This document shows positions 33,643-43,223 of a stretch of 64,000 bases of DNA, in pieces. The notes beneath the pieces were generated by a model, which had not been told where the DNA came from, did not search any database, and worked only from the letters and a program-made list of their open reading frames with translations. Where the stretch lies: NCBI GenBank assembly GCA_903908285.1, contig CAIVRH010000039.1:62001-126000 (forward strand), given 5' to 3'. The number at the start of each line of letters is the position of its first letter. The first letter of the stretch is position 1. The DNA is from an uncultured candidate division Zixibacteria bacterium. GTDB lineage: Bacteria > Zixibacteria > MSB-5A5 > SM1-73. A program made the position numbers and the translations under genes.

Positions 33643-34380
33643 ATGATTATGTCATCTTTTAATTGTTATGAGGATGCCAAGCGAGCCGAAGCTTATGCCA
33701 AGCTGGAGTTCCCCGGAACGTATTACTTAGCATACCGGGATTTGCCGGAAATAATATTTGAGCAGGTCCAGGGAAGAAAAGCGATCGATTTCGGGTGCGG
33801 CACGGGACGTTCCACCAGATTCCTCCAAAAACTCGGATTTGACGCGGTGGGAGTGGATATAGCCGAGGATATGGTCAGGAAAGCAAAGGAGATAGATCCC
33901 CAGGGAGATTATCACCTGATTAAAGATGGCAATTTCGGACAAAACCGCGATATTAAATACGATTTGATACTTTCAGTATTCACGTTCGACAATATACCGA
34001 CTAAGGAACAAAAAGTTGCGATATTCCGTGAGATGGGGATGCTTTTGAAAAGCGACGGAAGGATAGTTAGCTTGGTTTCGTCGCCCGAGATATACACCCA
34101 TGAATGGGCATCTTTCTCCACCCGGGATTTTCCTGAGAATAAGATGGCAAAAAGCGGGGACAAGGTTAAGATCATCATCACGGAAATAGACGATAAAAGA
34201 CCGGTGGAAGATGTGGTTTGGTCGGATGAGGCTTACCGGGAGGTATATGGATTAGGGGGGTTGGAATTAGTCAAAACGTATCGACCGCTGGCAAAAGAGA
34301 ATGAGCCGTATAAGTGGGTCAATGAAACCCGGATTGCCCCCTGGGTCATATATGTGCTGCGTACCCACCAGACTCTTTGA
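33643..34380 (+). CDS. Class I SAM-dependent methyltransferase
   Basis: A 245-residue methyltransferase. Motif I AIDFGCGTGRSTRFL (about 45-60), then VGVDIAEDMVRKAKEID (motif II acidic residue) and DLILSVFTFDNIPT (motif IV) bind S-adenosylmethionine. The start may be ATG 33643 or, with better spacing from AGGGG, ATG 33649. The C-terminal half (about 150-245) is the acceptor part and is not informative. It follows the GNAT gene by 26 nt and is likely co-transcribed. Confidence 0.9.
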   Translation: MIMSSFNCYEDAKRAEAYAKLEFPGTYYLAYRDLPEIIFEQVQGRKAIDFGCGTGRSTRFLQKLGFDAVGVDIAEDMVRKAKEIDPQGDYHLIKDGNFGQNRDIKYDLILSVFTFDNIPTKEQKVAIFREMGMLLKSDGRIVSLVSSPEIYTHEWASFSTRDFPENKMAKSGDKVKIIITEIDDKRPVEDVVWSDEAYREVYGLGGLELVKTYRPLAKENEPYKWVNETRIAPWVIYVLRTHQTL

Positions 34381-34535
34381 CCTGCGAGTGAATGTTTCTC
34401 ATCCGGTTACTTTTTCCCGCACAAATAGTATATTGTGAGCGGCCTCTTGTATTGTCGAGAGGAAATAGGTATAATGGGTTGTGAATTTAATGGTTGGTTA
34501 TCCGGCAGCAGGTAAAATTCCAAAGGAGGAAGAGG

Positions 34536-35510
34536 ATGAATAGATTGCACGGTATATGGATACTGATAATTCCAGTTATAATTTTATCCTCACTGATTAT
34601 TTCCTGCTCCAAATCGAGCACGGGAAAAGATGAAGACGATGGTAATACACCATATGTCATCCTGGACTTGAATGTCAAAGCGTTTGACGACAGCACGGTT
34701 ACTTTAAGCTGGACTGCAACGGGTGATGACGCGAACGTCGGCACTGCCTCCCAATACGATATTCGGTACTATAGTAACTGGATCAACCACGCCAACTGGG
34801 ATAGTGCCACCCAGGTCACCGGAGAGTCCAAACCGCATCCTGCCGGACAGACGGATACGATGATGGTGCATGGTTTAAAGAAAGATTCCACTTACTACTT
34901 TGCGGTCCAAGCGTGTGACGAAGCCAACAACTGTTCCGGACCGTCAAACTGCGTTTCCGCCACCTGTTTCACCGATATGGTTGTCACCTTCCCCGATACC
35001 AACTTAGAATCGGTGATAAGAACCCAAATCTCTAAGCCGAGCGGAGACATTTACAGATCCGATCTAATGGCCATTCTACAGATAAACGCAAACAGCCGGG
35101 GAATAGCAAACCTTTCCGGATTGGAATATTGTATGGGTTTGATCGAAATTCTTATGGCGGATGATTCGGTATCCGATTTGGGACCGGTTGCCAATCTGAT
35201 CAAGCTTCGCAGCCTGCAGCTCTTTAACAATGACATCAGCAGTATCACACCCATCGCCGGTTTGGTGAATTTAGAAAAGGTGATCTTGGGATTCAATTCC
35301 ATATCGGATATTTCAGCCCTGTCAGGTCTGACGAAACTACATGAGCTTCGTCTGGACTATAACAATATAGCGGATATCGCACCGCTGGCTGCCAATGCCG
35401 GCATTGCTGCTGGAGACAGCGTGTACCTGAATGGAAACCCGCTCTCGCAACAATCGGTTGATAGCTTAATCCCAACACTCGAAGCCCGGGGCGTCACGGT
35501 TTGGCACTAA
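34536..35510 (+). CDS. Lipoprotein with Fn3-like and leucine-rich repeats
   Basis: The ATG at 34536 is chosen because AAAGGAGGAAGAGG precedes it; an upstream in-frame start has none. The 324-residue protein begins with a lipoprotein signal (LSSLIISCSKSS, Cys about 27). A fibronectin-III-like domain (about 45-150, SQYDIRYYSNWINHANWDSA and YYFAVQACDEANNCSG) is followed by leucine-rich repeats of the 22-residue SDS22/internalin kind (about 190-300: IANLSGLEYC, LRSLQLFNNDISSITPIAGL, LHELRLDYNNIADIAPL). It probably binds protein or glycan on the cell surface. Confidence 0.87.
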   Translation: MNRLHGIWILIIPVIILSSLIISCSKSSTGKDEDDGNTPYVILDLNVKAFDDSTVTLSWTATGDDANVGTASQYDIRYYSNWINHANWDSATQVTGESKPHPAGQTDTMMVHGLKKDSTYYFAVQACDEANNCSGPSNCVSATCFTDMVVTFPDTNLESVIRTQISKPSGDIYRSDLMAILQINANSRGIANLSGLEYCMGLIEILMADDSVSDLGPVANLIKLRSLQLFNNDISSITPIAGLVNLEKVILGFNSISDISALSGLTKLHELRLDYNNIADIAPLAANAGIAAGDSVYLNGNPLSQQSVDSLIPTLEARGVTVWH

Positions 35511-35643
35511 GACTACTTCGAGCACCATCACCTATGAGCATTGATGACTAATAGACATGTTTGGGGTAGCGGTTATATCATGTCGATTTAAGGTTGTATT
35601 ATTGTTTTGTAATTTGACACAACTGTATCGGAGGAATTCTAAT

Positions 35644-36855
35644 ATGTTTCATTCATACAGCAAAGCTCTCTTTTTCCTGGTAATTATCGGAATAGCTTTC
35701 ACATCTCTGGGCGCCAAGAATACATACCAACCGGAATTACAGCCATATATAGATTTCCTCAAAACAACGAAAGTGTCAGCCAAGGACTATATCCTGAATC
35801 TTTTCAAGAATCACGATTTAGTCATCCTCTGCGAGCGGGATCACCGCGACATCACGCAGTATCAACTTATTCTGGATGTTATTGGGGACCCGCGTTTTGC
35901 TAAAACCGTCGGCAATGTCTTCACTGAAATAGGCGTTAGCACGCTCCGGCCCGGTGTTAAGGAGTTTTTGCATACGGAGGGTTTGCCCGCCGATTCGGAA
36001 CAGCGCAAGGTTTTGGAATTCCACAGAAATGCCTCGTTTTATCCCCTCTGGGAAAAACGCAGTTACTCATTTTTTCTGGAAAAACTCTACGAGCTGAATC
36101 AACGCTTACCGGAAGATGAGAAAGTTGATCTCTATCCTTCCGATATGCCCTTTGACTGGAGCGGGATGGACGAAGTGCAGTATAAAAAATTCTGGGACAG
36201 CCTTCCCCAGCGGGATAGCATCATGTCTGCTCAAATCATCGATAATTTCGACCGAATTATTGGCTCGAATGCAAAAAGGAAGAAAGCACTGGTGATCATG
36301 AACTACCGGCATGCATTCGGACATAAGTTCGAGTATCCCCTTGGCAAGAAACCCAACAACGTGGGGAGGTTCCTGTTTGACAAATATGGTGAGAAGGTGG
36401 CAAACGTCTATATTAACTTCGTGGCCTTTGCTGCGGTGCGCTCGGATAATGACATTACTTTGGCTGCAATACAGGACGGTAAATGGGATGCTGCTTTCAA
36501 AGCCACGGGGATCGAAAATAGGGGATTTGACTTCGAAGGTTCACCCTTTGGTGAAGACTCATTCGACATCTGGCCTTTTGAATCGCCCTTCAAGTATCAA
36601 GACGTTTTCACCGGTTTTGTGTTCTATCTCCCGCTTACCAAGTTCAGATGTTCGGTCGGTGTTCCGGGCATCATCGATTCGACCTTCGAGCCGGAGATGT
36701 TCAGACGCCAGTCGGTCTATTCCAGAGTATCGGGACAGACCTCGGCAGCCAACACCAGCATTCAGCAGCTGAAGGATGATTATAATTTCCCCAGGGAGTC
36801 CCCGCTGGATAATCTAGATTCGTTGACTGTTCAGATCGATAAATGGCTGAAGTAA
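35644..36855 (+). CDS. Exported protein of the ChaN/erythromycin-esterase-like fold
   Basis: The ATG at 35644 follows CGGAGGAATTCTAAT; it gives 403 residues with a signal peptide (SYSKALFFLVIIGIAFTSLG). The segment DLVILCERDHRDITQYQLIL, then NVFTEIGVSTLRPGVKEFL, and later KKALVIMNYRHAFGHKFEYP, recall the ChaN/EreA/TIKI superfamily, where His and Glu at such positions form the active or haem site. This is a fold-level guess. The protein is secreted or periplasmic, unlike cytoplasmic EreA. No neighbour explains its role. Confidence 0.7.
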   Translation: MFHSYSKALFFLVIIGIAFTSLGAKNTYQPELQPYIDFLKTTKVSAKDYILNLFKNHDLVILCERDHRDITQYQLILDVIGDPRFAKTVGNVFTEIGVSTLRPGVKEFLHTEGLPADSEQRKVLEFHRNASFYPLWEKRSYSFFLEKLYELNQRLPEDEKVDLYPSDMPFDWSGMDEVQYKKFWDSLPQRDSIMSAQIIDNFDRIIGSNAKRKKALVIMNYRHAFGHKFEYPLGKKPNNVGRFLFDKYGEKVANVYINFVAFAAVRSDNDITLAAIQDGKWDAAFKATGIENRGFDFEGSPFGEDSFDIWPFESPFKYQDVFTGFVFYLPLTKFRCSVGVPGIIDSTFEPEMFRRQSVYSRVSGQTSAANTSIQQLKDDYNFPRESPLDNLDSLTVQIDKWLK

Positions 36856-36911
36856 AGGAGGTATGAGTTCAGCACTCTTGCAGCTTATATCAAATTTTTA
36901 TGGAGACGAAT

Positions 36912-37550
36912 ATGGCAAACTGTAATTCAAATATTCCACGCATTTTTTGTATAGGCCGGAATTATGTAGAGCATGTGCATGAGCTTTCCAACATCCTGCC
37001 AATAAAACCGGTCATTTTCATCAAACCGATGACCTGCCTGGTGGCACCAGGGGAGAAGATACATTTTCCCAAACACGGGAAAATGCTTCACCATGAGGTG
37101 GAGATAGTAATTAAAGTTGGACAAGAAGGAAGAACCACAAAAGAAGAAGATTCGCTCTCTTTGGTATCAGCAATTACCGTTGGTCTGGATTTGACCCTTC
37201 GGGACGTTCAAGAAGACCTAAAGAAAAAAGGGTTACCCTGGGAAATTGCCAAAGCATTCGAACAGAGCGCTCCTCTCGGCGAATTTATCCCTTACCATCA
37301 GTCGCTGGATTTGAAGAATATATCTTTCGGATGCAAAGTCAACGGAATAGAGAGACAAAGGGGAAATACCGGTGAAATGATATTCAGCTTCGAGCGACTT
37401 TTGGTGGAGTTGAGTAAAATCTGGGTGCTCCGACCAGGTGATTTAATCTATACCGGCACCCCTTCCGGTGTTGGTCCGCTAGTAATTGGGGATACCATCG
37501 AAATTAAGGCAGATTCGATCGGATCATTCTCGTGGAGCATTATTGAGTGA
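36912..37550 (+). CDS. Fumarylacetoacetate hydrolase-family protein
   Basis: The ATG at 36912 follows GGAGACGAAT; an in-frame ATG lies four codons upstream. About 212 residues, typical for the small YcgM-like group. Conserved: CIGRNYVEHVHEL, then KMLHHEVEIVIKVG with the metal-binding Glu residues, GLDLTLRDVQ with Asp, and IYTGTPSGVGPL. Family members hydrolyse C-C bonds of acylpyruvates or decarboxylate oxaloacetate. The gene ends 52 bp from a convergent ABC permease gene, with a strong hairpin between. Confidence 0.9.
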   Translation: MANCNSNIPRIFCIGRNYVEHVHELSNILPIKPVIFIKPMTCLVAPGEKIHFPKHGKMLHHEVEIVIKVGQEGRTTKEEDSLSLVSAITVGLDLTLRDVQEDLKKKGLPWEIAKAFEQSAPLGEFIPYHQSLDLKNISFGCKVNGIERQRGNTGEMIFSFERLLVELSKIWVLRPGDLIYTGTPSGVGPLVIGDTIEIKADSIGSFSWSIIE

Positions 37551-37562
37551 GTAAGCTAGCAT

Positions 37563-37598
37563 GTCCGAAACCTCCGCATGAAGCGGAGGATTTCGGAC
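37563..37598. terminator. Hairpin between convergent genes, GTCCGAAA-type palindrome
   Basis: 36 bp: GTCCGAAA CCTCCGC, loop ATGAA, GCGGAGG A TTTCGGAC, perfect apart from one extra A. It lies 12 nt past one stop and 4 nt from the other. The stem could end both transcripts, though no T-run follows. Its outer arms match the palindrome at 6399. Confidence 0.7.
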
Positions 37599-37601
37599 CT
37601 A

Positions 37602-38819
37602 CTATTCGTATCTTAAGGCTTCTATGGGGTCCAATAAAGAAGCTTTTCTGGCAGGGTAAAATCCGAAGAATACTCCCACGAAACCGGAAAAGAAAAACGC
37701 TATAGCTACTGCAGGCGGAGAGATGTAAATGGGCCAGGAAAGAACTCCGGAAATTATCTTGGAGCTGATAATCCCCAAGAGTATTCCGATTATGCCGCCA
37801 AACAGAGACAATACAATGGCTTCGACCAGAAATTGAGTCAGAATATCATTGCCTTTTGCTCCCACCGCCATTCTTATACCAATCTCTCTGGTTCTTTCGG
37901 TCACCGAAACCAGCATGATGTTCATGATACCTATACCGCCGACGATCAAAGAGACCGAGGCGATAGCGGCTAATAGTATGGTCATTACCGAAGAGGTGGA
38001 ACCGGCCACACTGGCAATATCCAGCTGGCTTCTAACCGTGAAGTCATCGGCTTCTCCGGCTGGTATTTTGTGTCTCTGGCGAAGGAGCTGGGTAATCTGA
38101 TCACTGGCCAGATCGATCTCGGAACGATCCTTAGCCGAGGCGATTATAGAATTAACAAAGGATGTCCCGGTAAGTTTCTTCTGGGCAGTAGAGTAGGGTA
38201 CCAGTATAATATCATCTTGATCCTGACCGAAGGCGTTCTGACCTTTGGTTGACATCACGCCGATAACCCTGAAAGGAAGTTTCTTGATCCGAATGATCTG
38301 ACCCACCGGATCCTGCTCGGGGAAGAGGTTATCCGCAACGGTCTTTCCCAAGACACATACTTTGGTGGCGCCTCTAACATCCTGATCGGTGAAGAATGCT
38401 CCGGAAGAGACGAACCAGGAACGGATATCGACAAAATCGGGAGAATAGCCTTGAACTTGGGTTCCCCAATTGAGGTTTCCTGCCACGACCTGAGCGCTGG
38501 TTCGCACCACGGGTGAAATCTTCAAGACGGCGGGGCAGGAAAGGATAATAGCCTTAGCATCATCTTCAGTCAATCTGGTTACAGAGCCCGCCCCTTCATG
38601 CACTCCTCCGGCCGTATGGCTGCCGGGGAAAATAGTCAGGAGATTATCCCCGAGTGAGGCAATTTGTGCATCCACCATCTTTTTTGCCCCCTGTCCGATA
38701 CCCACCATGGCGATCACCGCACCCACACCGATGATTATCCCCAGCATGGTCAGACTGGAGCGCATTTTGTTTCTTTTTAAAGCGCGGTAGGCTATTCTTA
38801 TTATCTGAAGGTATCTCAT
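37602..38819 (-). CDS. MacB-type ABC transporter permease
   Basis: A 405-residue permease: N-terminal membrane segment (RSSLTMLGIIIGVGAVIAMV), a large periplasmic MacB_PCD domain (about 45-240), and three C-terminal membrane segments of the FtsX domain (about 280-405), with VSVTERTREIGIRMAVGA and FGFYPARKASLLDPIEALRYE at the end. Such proteins act by mechanotransmission and drive export of peptides, lipoproteins or drugs through a TolC-like channel. It overlaps the ATPase gene by ATGA, so expression is coupled. The E. coli MacB is a fused ATPase-permease; here they are separate. Confidence 0.94.
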   Translation of the reverse strand: MRYLQIIRIAYRALKRNKMRSSLTMLGIIIGVGAVIAMVGIGQGAKKMVDAQIASLGDNLLTIFPGSHTAGGVHEGAGSVTRLTEDDAKAIILSCPAVLKISPVVRTSAQVVAGNLNWGTQVQGYSPDFVDIRSWFVSSGAFFTDQDVRGATKVCVLGKTVADNLFPEQDPVGQIIRIKKLPFRVIGVMSTKGQNAFGQDQDDIILVPYSTAQKKLTGTSFVNSIIASAKDRSEIDLASDQITQLLRQRHKIPAGEADDFTVRSQLDIASVAGSTSSVMTILLAAIASVSLIVGGIGIMNIMLVSVTERTREIGIRMAVGAKGNDILTQFLVEAIVLSLFGGIIGILLGIISSKIISGVLSWPIYISPPAVAIAFFFSGFVGVFFGFYPARKASLLDPIEALRYE

Positions 38820-39574
38820 ATTATCTCCTCATCTTCCACCGGGGGTAAAGACAATAGCACTTCTTTGGCTTTCTGGGGAGAATCAACGGTTTCATCCTTG
38901 ACGATTCTTCCGTCACGGAAGAGAATATTTCTTTTGGTGAAAGAGGCGATATCCTTCTCGTGAGTGATCAGAACGATAGTTATCCCTTGTTGGTTTAAAT
39001 TCTGGAAAATTTCCATCACCTCGATGGAGGTTTTGGTATCCAAATTGCCGGTGGGTTCGTCCGCTAAGATTATGGCCGGATCGTTGACCAATGCCCGGGC
39101 GATTGCCACTCGCTGCTGTTGTCCTCCGGATAGCTGGTTGGGATAATGATTTTCCCGTCCTTCCAATCCCACCATGGATAGGGCTTTTCGTGCCTTCTCG
39201 TCCCGGTTCTTGGGAGAGGAACCGTTGTAAAGCAAAGGGAGTTCCACATTTTCTACGGCAGTGGTACGGGAAAGAAGGTTGAAGGTCTGGAAAACGAAAC
39301 CGATTTTCCGGTTCCTGATCCGGGCTAAACTATTCCGGTCAAAACGGGATACATCCTCCCCGTCCAGAAAATAACTTCCCTTGGTCGGTCGATCCAAACA
39401 GCCCAGGATATTCATGAAGGTTGATTTTCCCGATCCGGACGGACCCATTATCGCCACGAATTCATTCTTTTCGATGGTAAGATTGATCCCTCGCATAGCG
39501 TGAATTTCGAAATCGCCCAGCGTATAAATTTTGGTTAAATGATCTGTATAAATCAGCTTATCCAATTTTATCAC
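38816..39574 (-). CDS. LolD/MacB-type ABC transporter ATPase
   Basis: A 252-residue ATPase with Walker [10 protein letters not shown] (about residue 45), Q-loop FQTFNLL, signature [15 protein letters not shown], Walker [13 protein letters not shown] and switch His in LITHEKD. This is the MacB/LolD/FtsE class. It starts with GTG, which overlaps the stop of the adaptor gene as GTGA after GGGAGGAAG. It powers the permease next to it. Confidence 0.95.
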   Translation of the reverse strand: MIKLDKLIYTDHLTKIYTLGDFEIHAMRGINLTIEKNEFVAIMGPSGSGKSTFMNILGCLDRPTKGSYFLDGEDVSRFDRNSLARIRNRKIGFVFQTFNLLSRTTAVENVELPLLYNGSSPKNRDEKARKALSMVGLEGRENHYPNQLSGGQQQRVAIARALVNDPAIILADEPTGNLDTKTSIEVMEIFQNLNQQGITIVLITHEKDIASFTKRNILFRDGRIVKDETVDSPQKAKEVLLSLPPVEDEEII

Positions 39575-40812
39575 CTTCCTCCCGGGCGTGAAGGCATAAA
39601 AGGATTGACCTGCTGATTACCATTGGTACCGGAGGAGGAGACGGAATTTTTCTGCCCGATGATCGCCTTGTCCCCCTCCTTTAATTCGTTCGAGATGATT
39701 TGGGTAGTGCTTCCATCGGATATTCCGGTTTGAATCATAACAGGTTTTGGCTTTCCGTTAGGTTCAAGAATCCAGATAGCGGAGGGCTTCTTCCCGCTTG
39801 CACTCATGGATTGCCATCTACGTGCGCTGCTATCCGACGAGGTCGTTCCGGGATTATTACGTCTGGATGCTTTTGCGGCAGATGAGGTTTGGGAGGGTAA
39901 GCCGGTAGGCTGGAAACGTAATGCGCTGGAAGCAACTTTAAGGACATTTTCTCTATGGTCCACTATTATGGTAACATTTGCAGTCATCCCGGGTTTTAAA
40001 AGCATAGCTGGATTGGAGACGGTGATGATCACATCATAAGTCACCACATTCTGCACCACTACAGGGGAAAGTCTCACCTGTTTGACGGTTCCCTGAAAAG
40101 TTGAATCGGGATAAGCATCCACGGTGAAGGATGCGGTTTGTCCATCCCGGATATTGCCGATGTCTGCTTCATCTATGCTGGCGTCCACTTGCATCTGGTT
40201 TAAATTATTGGCAATGGTGAAGATGGTAGGTGCGGACAAGCTGGCAGCTACGGTTTGTCCCACGTCTACATCTCTGGAGATGACCACACCGTCAATCGGT
40301 GAATATATGGTGGCATAATTGAGATTGGTCTTAGCCCGGGCTAAGGTTGCCTGGGAGGATTTTTCATCCGCTTTGGCTAATTCCAGGCTGGTAGATGCAG
40401 CTTCCTTGTCTGCCTCGGATATCATCTTTTTCTCGAAAAGGGATAAACTGCGATCATAATCTTTCTGGGCTTTGTTGATGGATGCTTTGGTTTTTTCCAA
40501 ATCAGCTTCGGATTGCGCTACCTGCGCCTGCAGAAAGGTGGGATCCAGCTGAGCTAAGATCTGTCCCTTTTTAACCTGATCATTAAAATCCGCATAGAGA
40601 GCCGAGATGGTACCGGACACTTGACTGCCTACCAGAACCGTGGTTACTGCTTCCAAGGTTCCGGTGGCGGTTACCAGGATGGAGACGTTACCTCTTTTTA
40701 CCTCGGTGGTGGTGAATTCTCCCTGCGCATTTTTACTTTTCGCTCCCAATAACAGGTAAAGCAAGATCATCACTACTAAGACGATAGGAATTATAAAATA
40801 TACTTTTTTCAT
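39571..40812 (-). CDS. Membrane fusion (HlyD/MacA-type) adaptor protein
   Basis: The ATG at 40812 follows AAGGAAGGAACTCTG and gives a 413-residue protein with an N-terminal membrane anchor (KKVYFIIPIVLVVMILLYLL). Then come a barrel-sandwich part (VTATGTLEAVTTVLVGSQVSG), a coiled-coil hairpin (about 95-175, LDPTFLQAQVAQSEADLEKT), the second lipoyl half (TIYSPIDGVVISRDVDVG), a beta-barrel and a Ser/Arg-rich low-complexity tract (about 320-355) before the C-terminal domain. It links inner-membrane permease and outer-membrane channel; no TolC gene is in the window. First gene of the operon adaptor-ATPase-permease. Confidence 0.93.
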   Translation of the reverse strand: MKKVYFIIPIVLVVMILLYLLLGAKSKNAQGEFTTTEVKRGNVSILVTATGTLEAVTTVLVGSQVSGTISALYADFNDQVKKGQILAQLDPTFLQAQVAQSEADLEKTKASINKAQKDYDRSLSLFEKKMISEADKEAASTSLELAKADEKSSQATLARAKTNLNYATIYSPIDGVVISRDVDVGQTVAASLSAPTIFTIANNLNQMQVDASIDEADIGNIRDGQTASFTVDAYPDSTFQGTVKQVRLSPVVVQNVVTYDVIITVSNPAMLLKPGMTANVTIIVDHRENVLKVASSALRFQPTGLPSQTSSAAKASRRNNPGTTSSDSSARRWQSMSASGKKPSAIWILEPNGKPKPVMIQTGISDGSTTQIISNELKEGDKAIIGQKNSVSSSGTNGNQQVNPFMPSRPGGR

Positions 40813-41153
40813 CAGAGTTCCTTCCTTTATTTTCTTATTTGACACTTAAATGCTATAAAAAGTTTAATTATAATACGCAGAATTCAATTTTTATATTGAT
40901 TTTGAGTGCCAAGATAAAACCCATATGCGGGGAATGATGTTTTGCCGTACAGGCTTAGCGGCAAATCCTTATCAGCAATCCACTTGAGATTCAAAATCAG
41001 TTTAAGGTTCGATGCCAACACCTAATCTAAGTGAGGCGCCGGCTTGTATAAATTAACCATATGTCAGTTATCACGGATACCCAAGAAGTTTTCAGTTGCA
41101 AAAATAAATTCGGGTTTGTATACTATAAGCATGAAATCGTACCAGGAGGTCTT
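40813..41153. other. Divergent intergenic region
   Basis: 341 bp between the adaptor operon (minus) and the DUF47 gene (plus). It should hold both promoters. TTAAGGTTC and AT-rich stretches occur but no clear motif was identified. An in-frame ATG at 41061 upstream of the DUF47 gene lacks a ribosome site. Confidence 0.5.
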
Positions 41154-41780
41154 ATGACCATAAAACTTCCACGGTTAATACCAAAGGAAGAGAAGTTTTT
41201 TGCCATGTTCGAAGCTTCTGCCAAGAATATGCTCGAAGGGGCGGGAGCCTTAAAGGATCTGGTGTACAATTACGCGAACATGGAGGAAAAGGTTCAGCAT
41301 ATAGAGCAGATAGAGCATCAGGGCGATAATATAACCCACGAGATCATGGACAAGCTGAACAAGACTTTCATCACCCCCATTGAGAGGGAGGATATCCATA
41401 AGTTGGCTTCGGAACTGGATGATGTATTGGATGCCATCGAGGGGGTGGCCAGCCGGCTTTTTTATTTTAAAATCCTCCAGCCTACCCCACAATGTGTTCG
41501 CTTGGTCAACATCATCTATGAAGCGGCAAAACAGATCGAGAAAGCCGTATCGGATTTAAAACACTTCAGAAGCCTAATGCCCTTTTGTATCGAGATCAAC
41601 CGATTGGAAAACGAGGCGGATCAGATCTCCCGGCAGATGATCGGACAGCTTATGGATGAGGAGCCGGATTGGCGGGTGGCGATGAAATGGAAGGAGATAT
41701 ACGGCCGTTTGGAAACCGCAGCGGATCATTGCGAGAACATCGCCAACGTCATCGAGGGCATAGTGGTGAAAACCACCTGA
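41154..41780 (+). CDS. DUF47 (PhoU-like) phosphate-transport accessory protein
   Basis: The ATG at 41154 follows CCAGGAGGTCTT; the product has 208 residues, usual for TIGR00153/DUF47. It is all-helical, with FFAMFEASAKNMLEGAGAL, then VQHIEQIEHQGDNITHEIMD and FITPIEREDIHKLASELDDV followed by LDAIEG, the conserved core with acidic metal-binding residues, and AADHCENIANVIEGIVVK at the end. These proteins are partners or regulators of the low-affinity phosphate transporter encoded next to them. Confidence 0.93.
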   Translation: MTIKLPRLIPKEEKFFAMFEASAKNMLEGAGALKDLVYNYANMEEKVQHIEQIEHQGDNITHEIMDKLNKTFITPIEREDIHKLASELDDVLDAIEGVASRLFYFKILQPTPQCVRLVNIIYEAAKQIEKAVSDLKHFRSLMPFCIEINRLENEADQISRQMIGQLMDEEPDWRVAMKWKEIYGRLETAADHCENIANVIEGIVVKTT

Positions 41781-41896
41781 TCCTATCCGCGTTCTCCAAT
41801 AATCGGGATGTAATAGGATCACCAGCTTCCCGGATGTAGCAAAACTTAGTATCAAACCAAAGAATCTGACTAGCAGAAATCTTCTACCTGGTATTT

Positions 41897-42907
41897 ATGC
41901 TGAGCTTAAGTTTACTCTTCGTCATCTTCGTTATCTTTATAGCTTTGGCCTTTGATTATACCAACGGTTTGCATGATGCTGCAAATTCCATTGCCACTGT
42001 AGTCTCTACCAGAGTACTGACTCCCCGCCAAGCCGTGGTGTGGGCAGCTTTTTTTAATTTTGTTGCTTTTTTGATCTTCGGCACTACCGTAGCCACTATG
42101 ATCGGGAAAGGCTTGATCGATATCAACGTAGTCACCCCGCGGGTGATTTTTGCCGGTTTAGTCGGAGCCATCAGCTGGAATCTTTTCACCTGGTATTTGG
42201 GTCTGCCTACCAGCTCTTCTCATGCCTTGATCGGCGGTTATGCGGGTGCAGCAATTGTAAAAGCCGGGTTTGGAGTCATTATTGTCAGCGGCTGGATTAA
42301 GACTCTCATTTTTCTTATTCTGGCTCCGATTATGGGGTTAGTCTTAGGGTGGATTTTCATCATTGGTACAACTTGGATAGTATACAAAAAACAACCCGCT
42401 GTTATTGACAAATGGGCGCGCCGTATGCAGTTATTCTCCGCCGCTTTGTACAGCTTGGGGCATGGGGGCAACGATGCCCAGAAAACCATGGGAATAATTG
42501 CCAGTTTATTATTTTCCGCGGGAATAACAAAAAGTTTTCACATCCCCTTGTGGGTGGTGCTCAGTGCTCAGGCAGCCATAGCCCTGGGGACTTTGTCCGG
42601 CGGTTGGCGCATAGTCAAAACCATGGGGCAGAAGATCACCAAGTTAAGACCGATAGATGGTTTCTGCGCGGAGACCGCCAGCGCTATCAGCATTTTCTTT
42701 GCCACCCATTTAGGTGTGCCGGTCAGCACCACCCATGTTATTACCGGTGCCATCTCCGGCGTAGGGGCGGTGAAAAGACTCTCCGCCGTTCGATGGGGTG
42801 TGACTTTTAAGATCGTCTGGGCATGGATCTTGACCATTCCCGGCGCGGTTTTGGTAGCCGGCACTTTTTACTTTTTGCTGGATAGCATAATAAAGTTGCT
42901 GTCCTAG
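41897..42907 (+). CDS. pit: Inorganic phosphate transporter, PiT family
   Basis: A 336-residue membrane protein of the PiT family. The two inverted halves carry the signature pairs DYTNGLHDAANSIATVVSTR and GLPTSSSHALIGG, then GHGGNDAQKTMGIIA and VPVSTTHVITGAISG. It imports phosphate with protons or sodium. The start lacks a clear ribosome site. It lies 116 bp after the DUF47 gene, a classical pair, so they are most likely co-transcribed. Confidence 0.95.
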   Translation: MLSLSLLFVIFVIFIALAFDYTNGLHDAANSIATVVSTRVLTPRQAVVWAAFFNFVAFLIFGTTVATMIGKGLIDINVVTPRVIFAGLVGAISWNLFTWYLGLPTSSSHALIGGYAGAAIVKAGFGVIIVSGWIKTLIFLILAPIMGLVLGWIFIIGTTWIVYKKQPAVIDKWARRMQLFSAALYSLGHGGNDAQKTMGIIASLLFSAGITKSFHIPLWVVLSAQAAIALGTLSGGWRIVKTMGQKITKLRPIDGFCAETASAISIFFATHLGVPVSTTHVITGAISGVGAVKRLSAVRWGVTFKIVWAWILTIPGAVLVAGTFYFLLDSIIKLLS

Positions 42908-43223
42908 TAGGTTCAATAGTGAGGCTCGACTGAACAACTCCGATTCCGGCAACATCACAGTATTAATTCCGAAGCGCAACGCTTTAGCTTTACCGACATA
43001 AGTAAATATAAATGTTTACACTCCAGAGTTGGGAGCATCCACACTTTTGCCTTCTTTAATATTGATAAAGCCATGGTCTTTGAAATCGATTCCCTCAATT
43101 CACTTTCCTCCCTGACGTTTCTTCTATTTTTAATCTTGCCTTAAAAGAGATGATTTCATATAATTAAACAGATGAAAGGAAGTAACCGCTAACGGAAACA
43201 GTATCTGAAGAAAGGAAGTTACC
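42908..43223. other. Intergenic region with possible gene fragment on the minus strand
   Basis: No intact gene. On the minus strand, about 43096-43018, a short open stretch reads GIDFKDHGFINIKEGKSVDA and ends with a stop; it looks protein-like but has no start or upstream part. The last 60 bp form the leader of the aminopeptidase gene. Confidence 0.35.

Noticed and set aside
41061-41153. N-terminal extension of the DUF47 protein
   Set aside because: The extra 31 residues match no family member and lack a ribosome site; GGAGG is placed right for ATG 41154.
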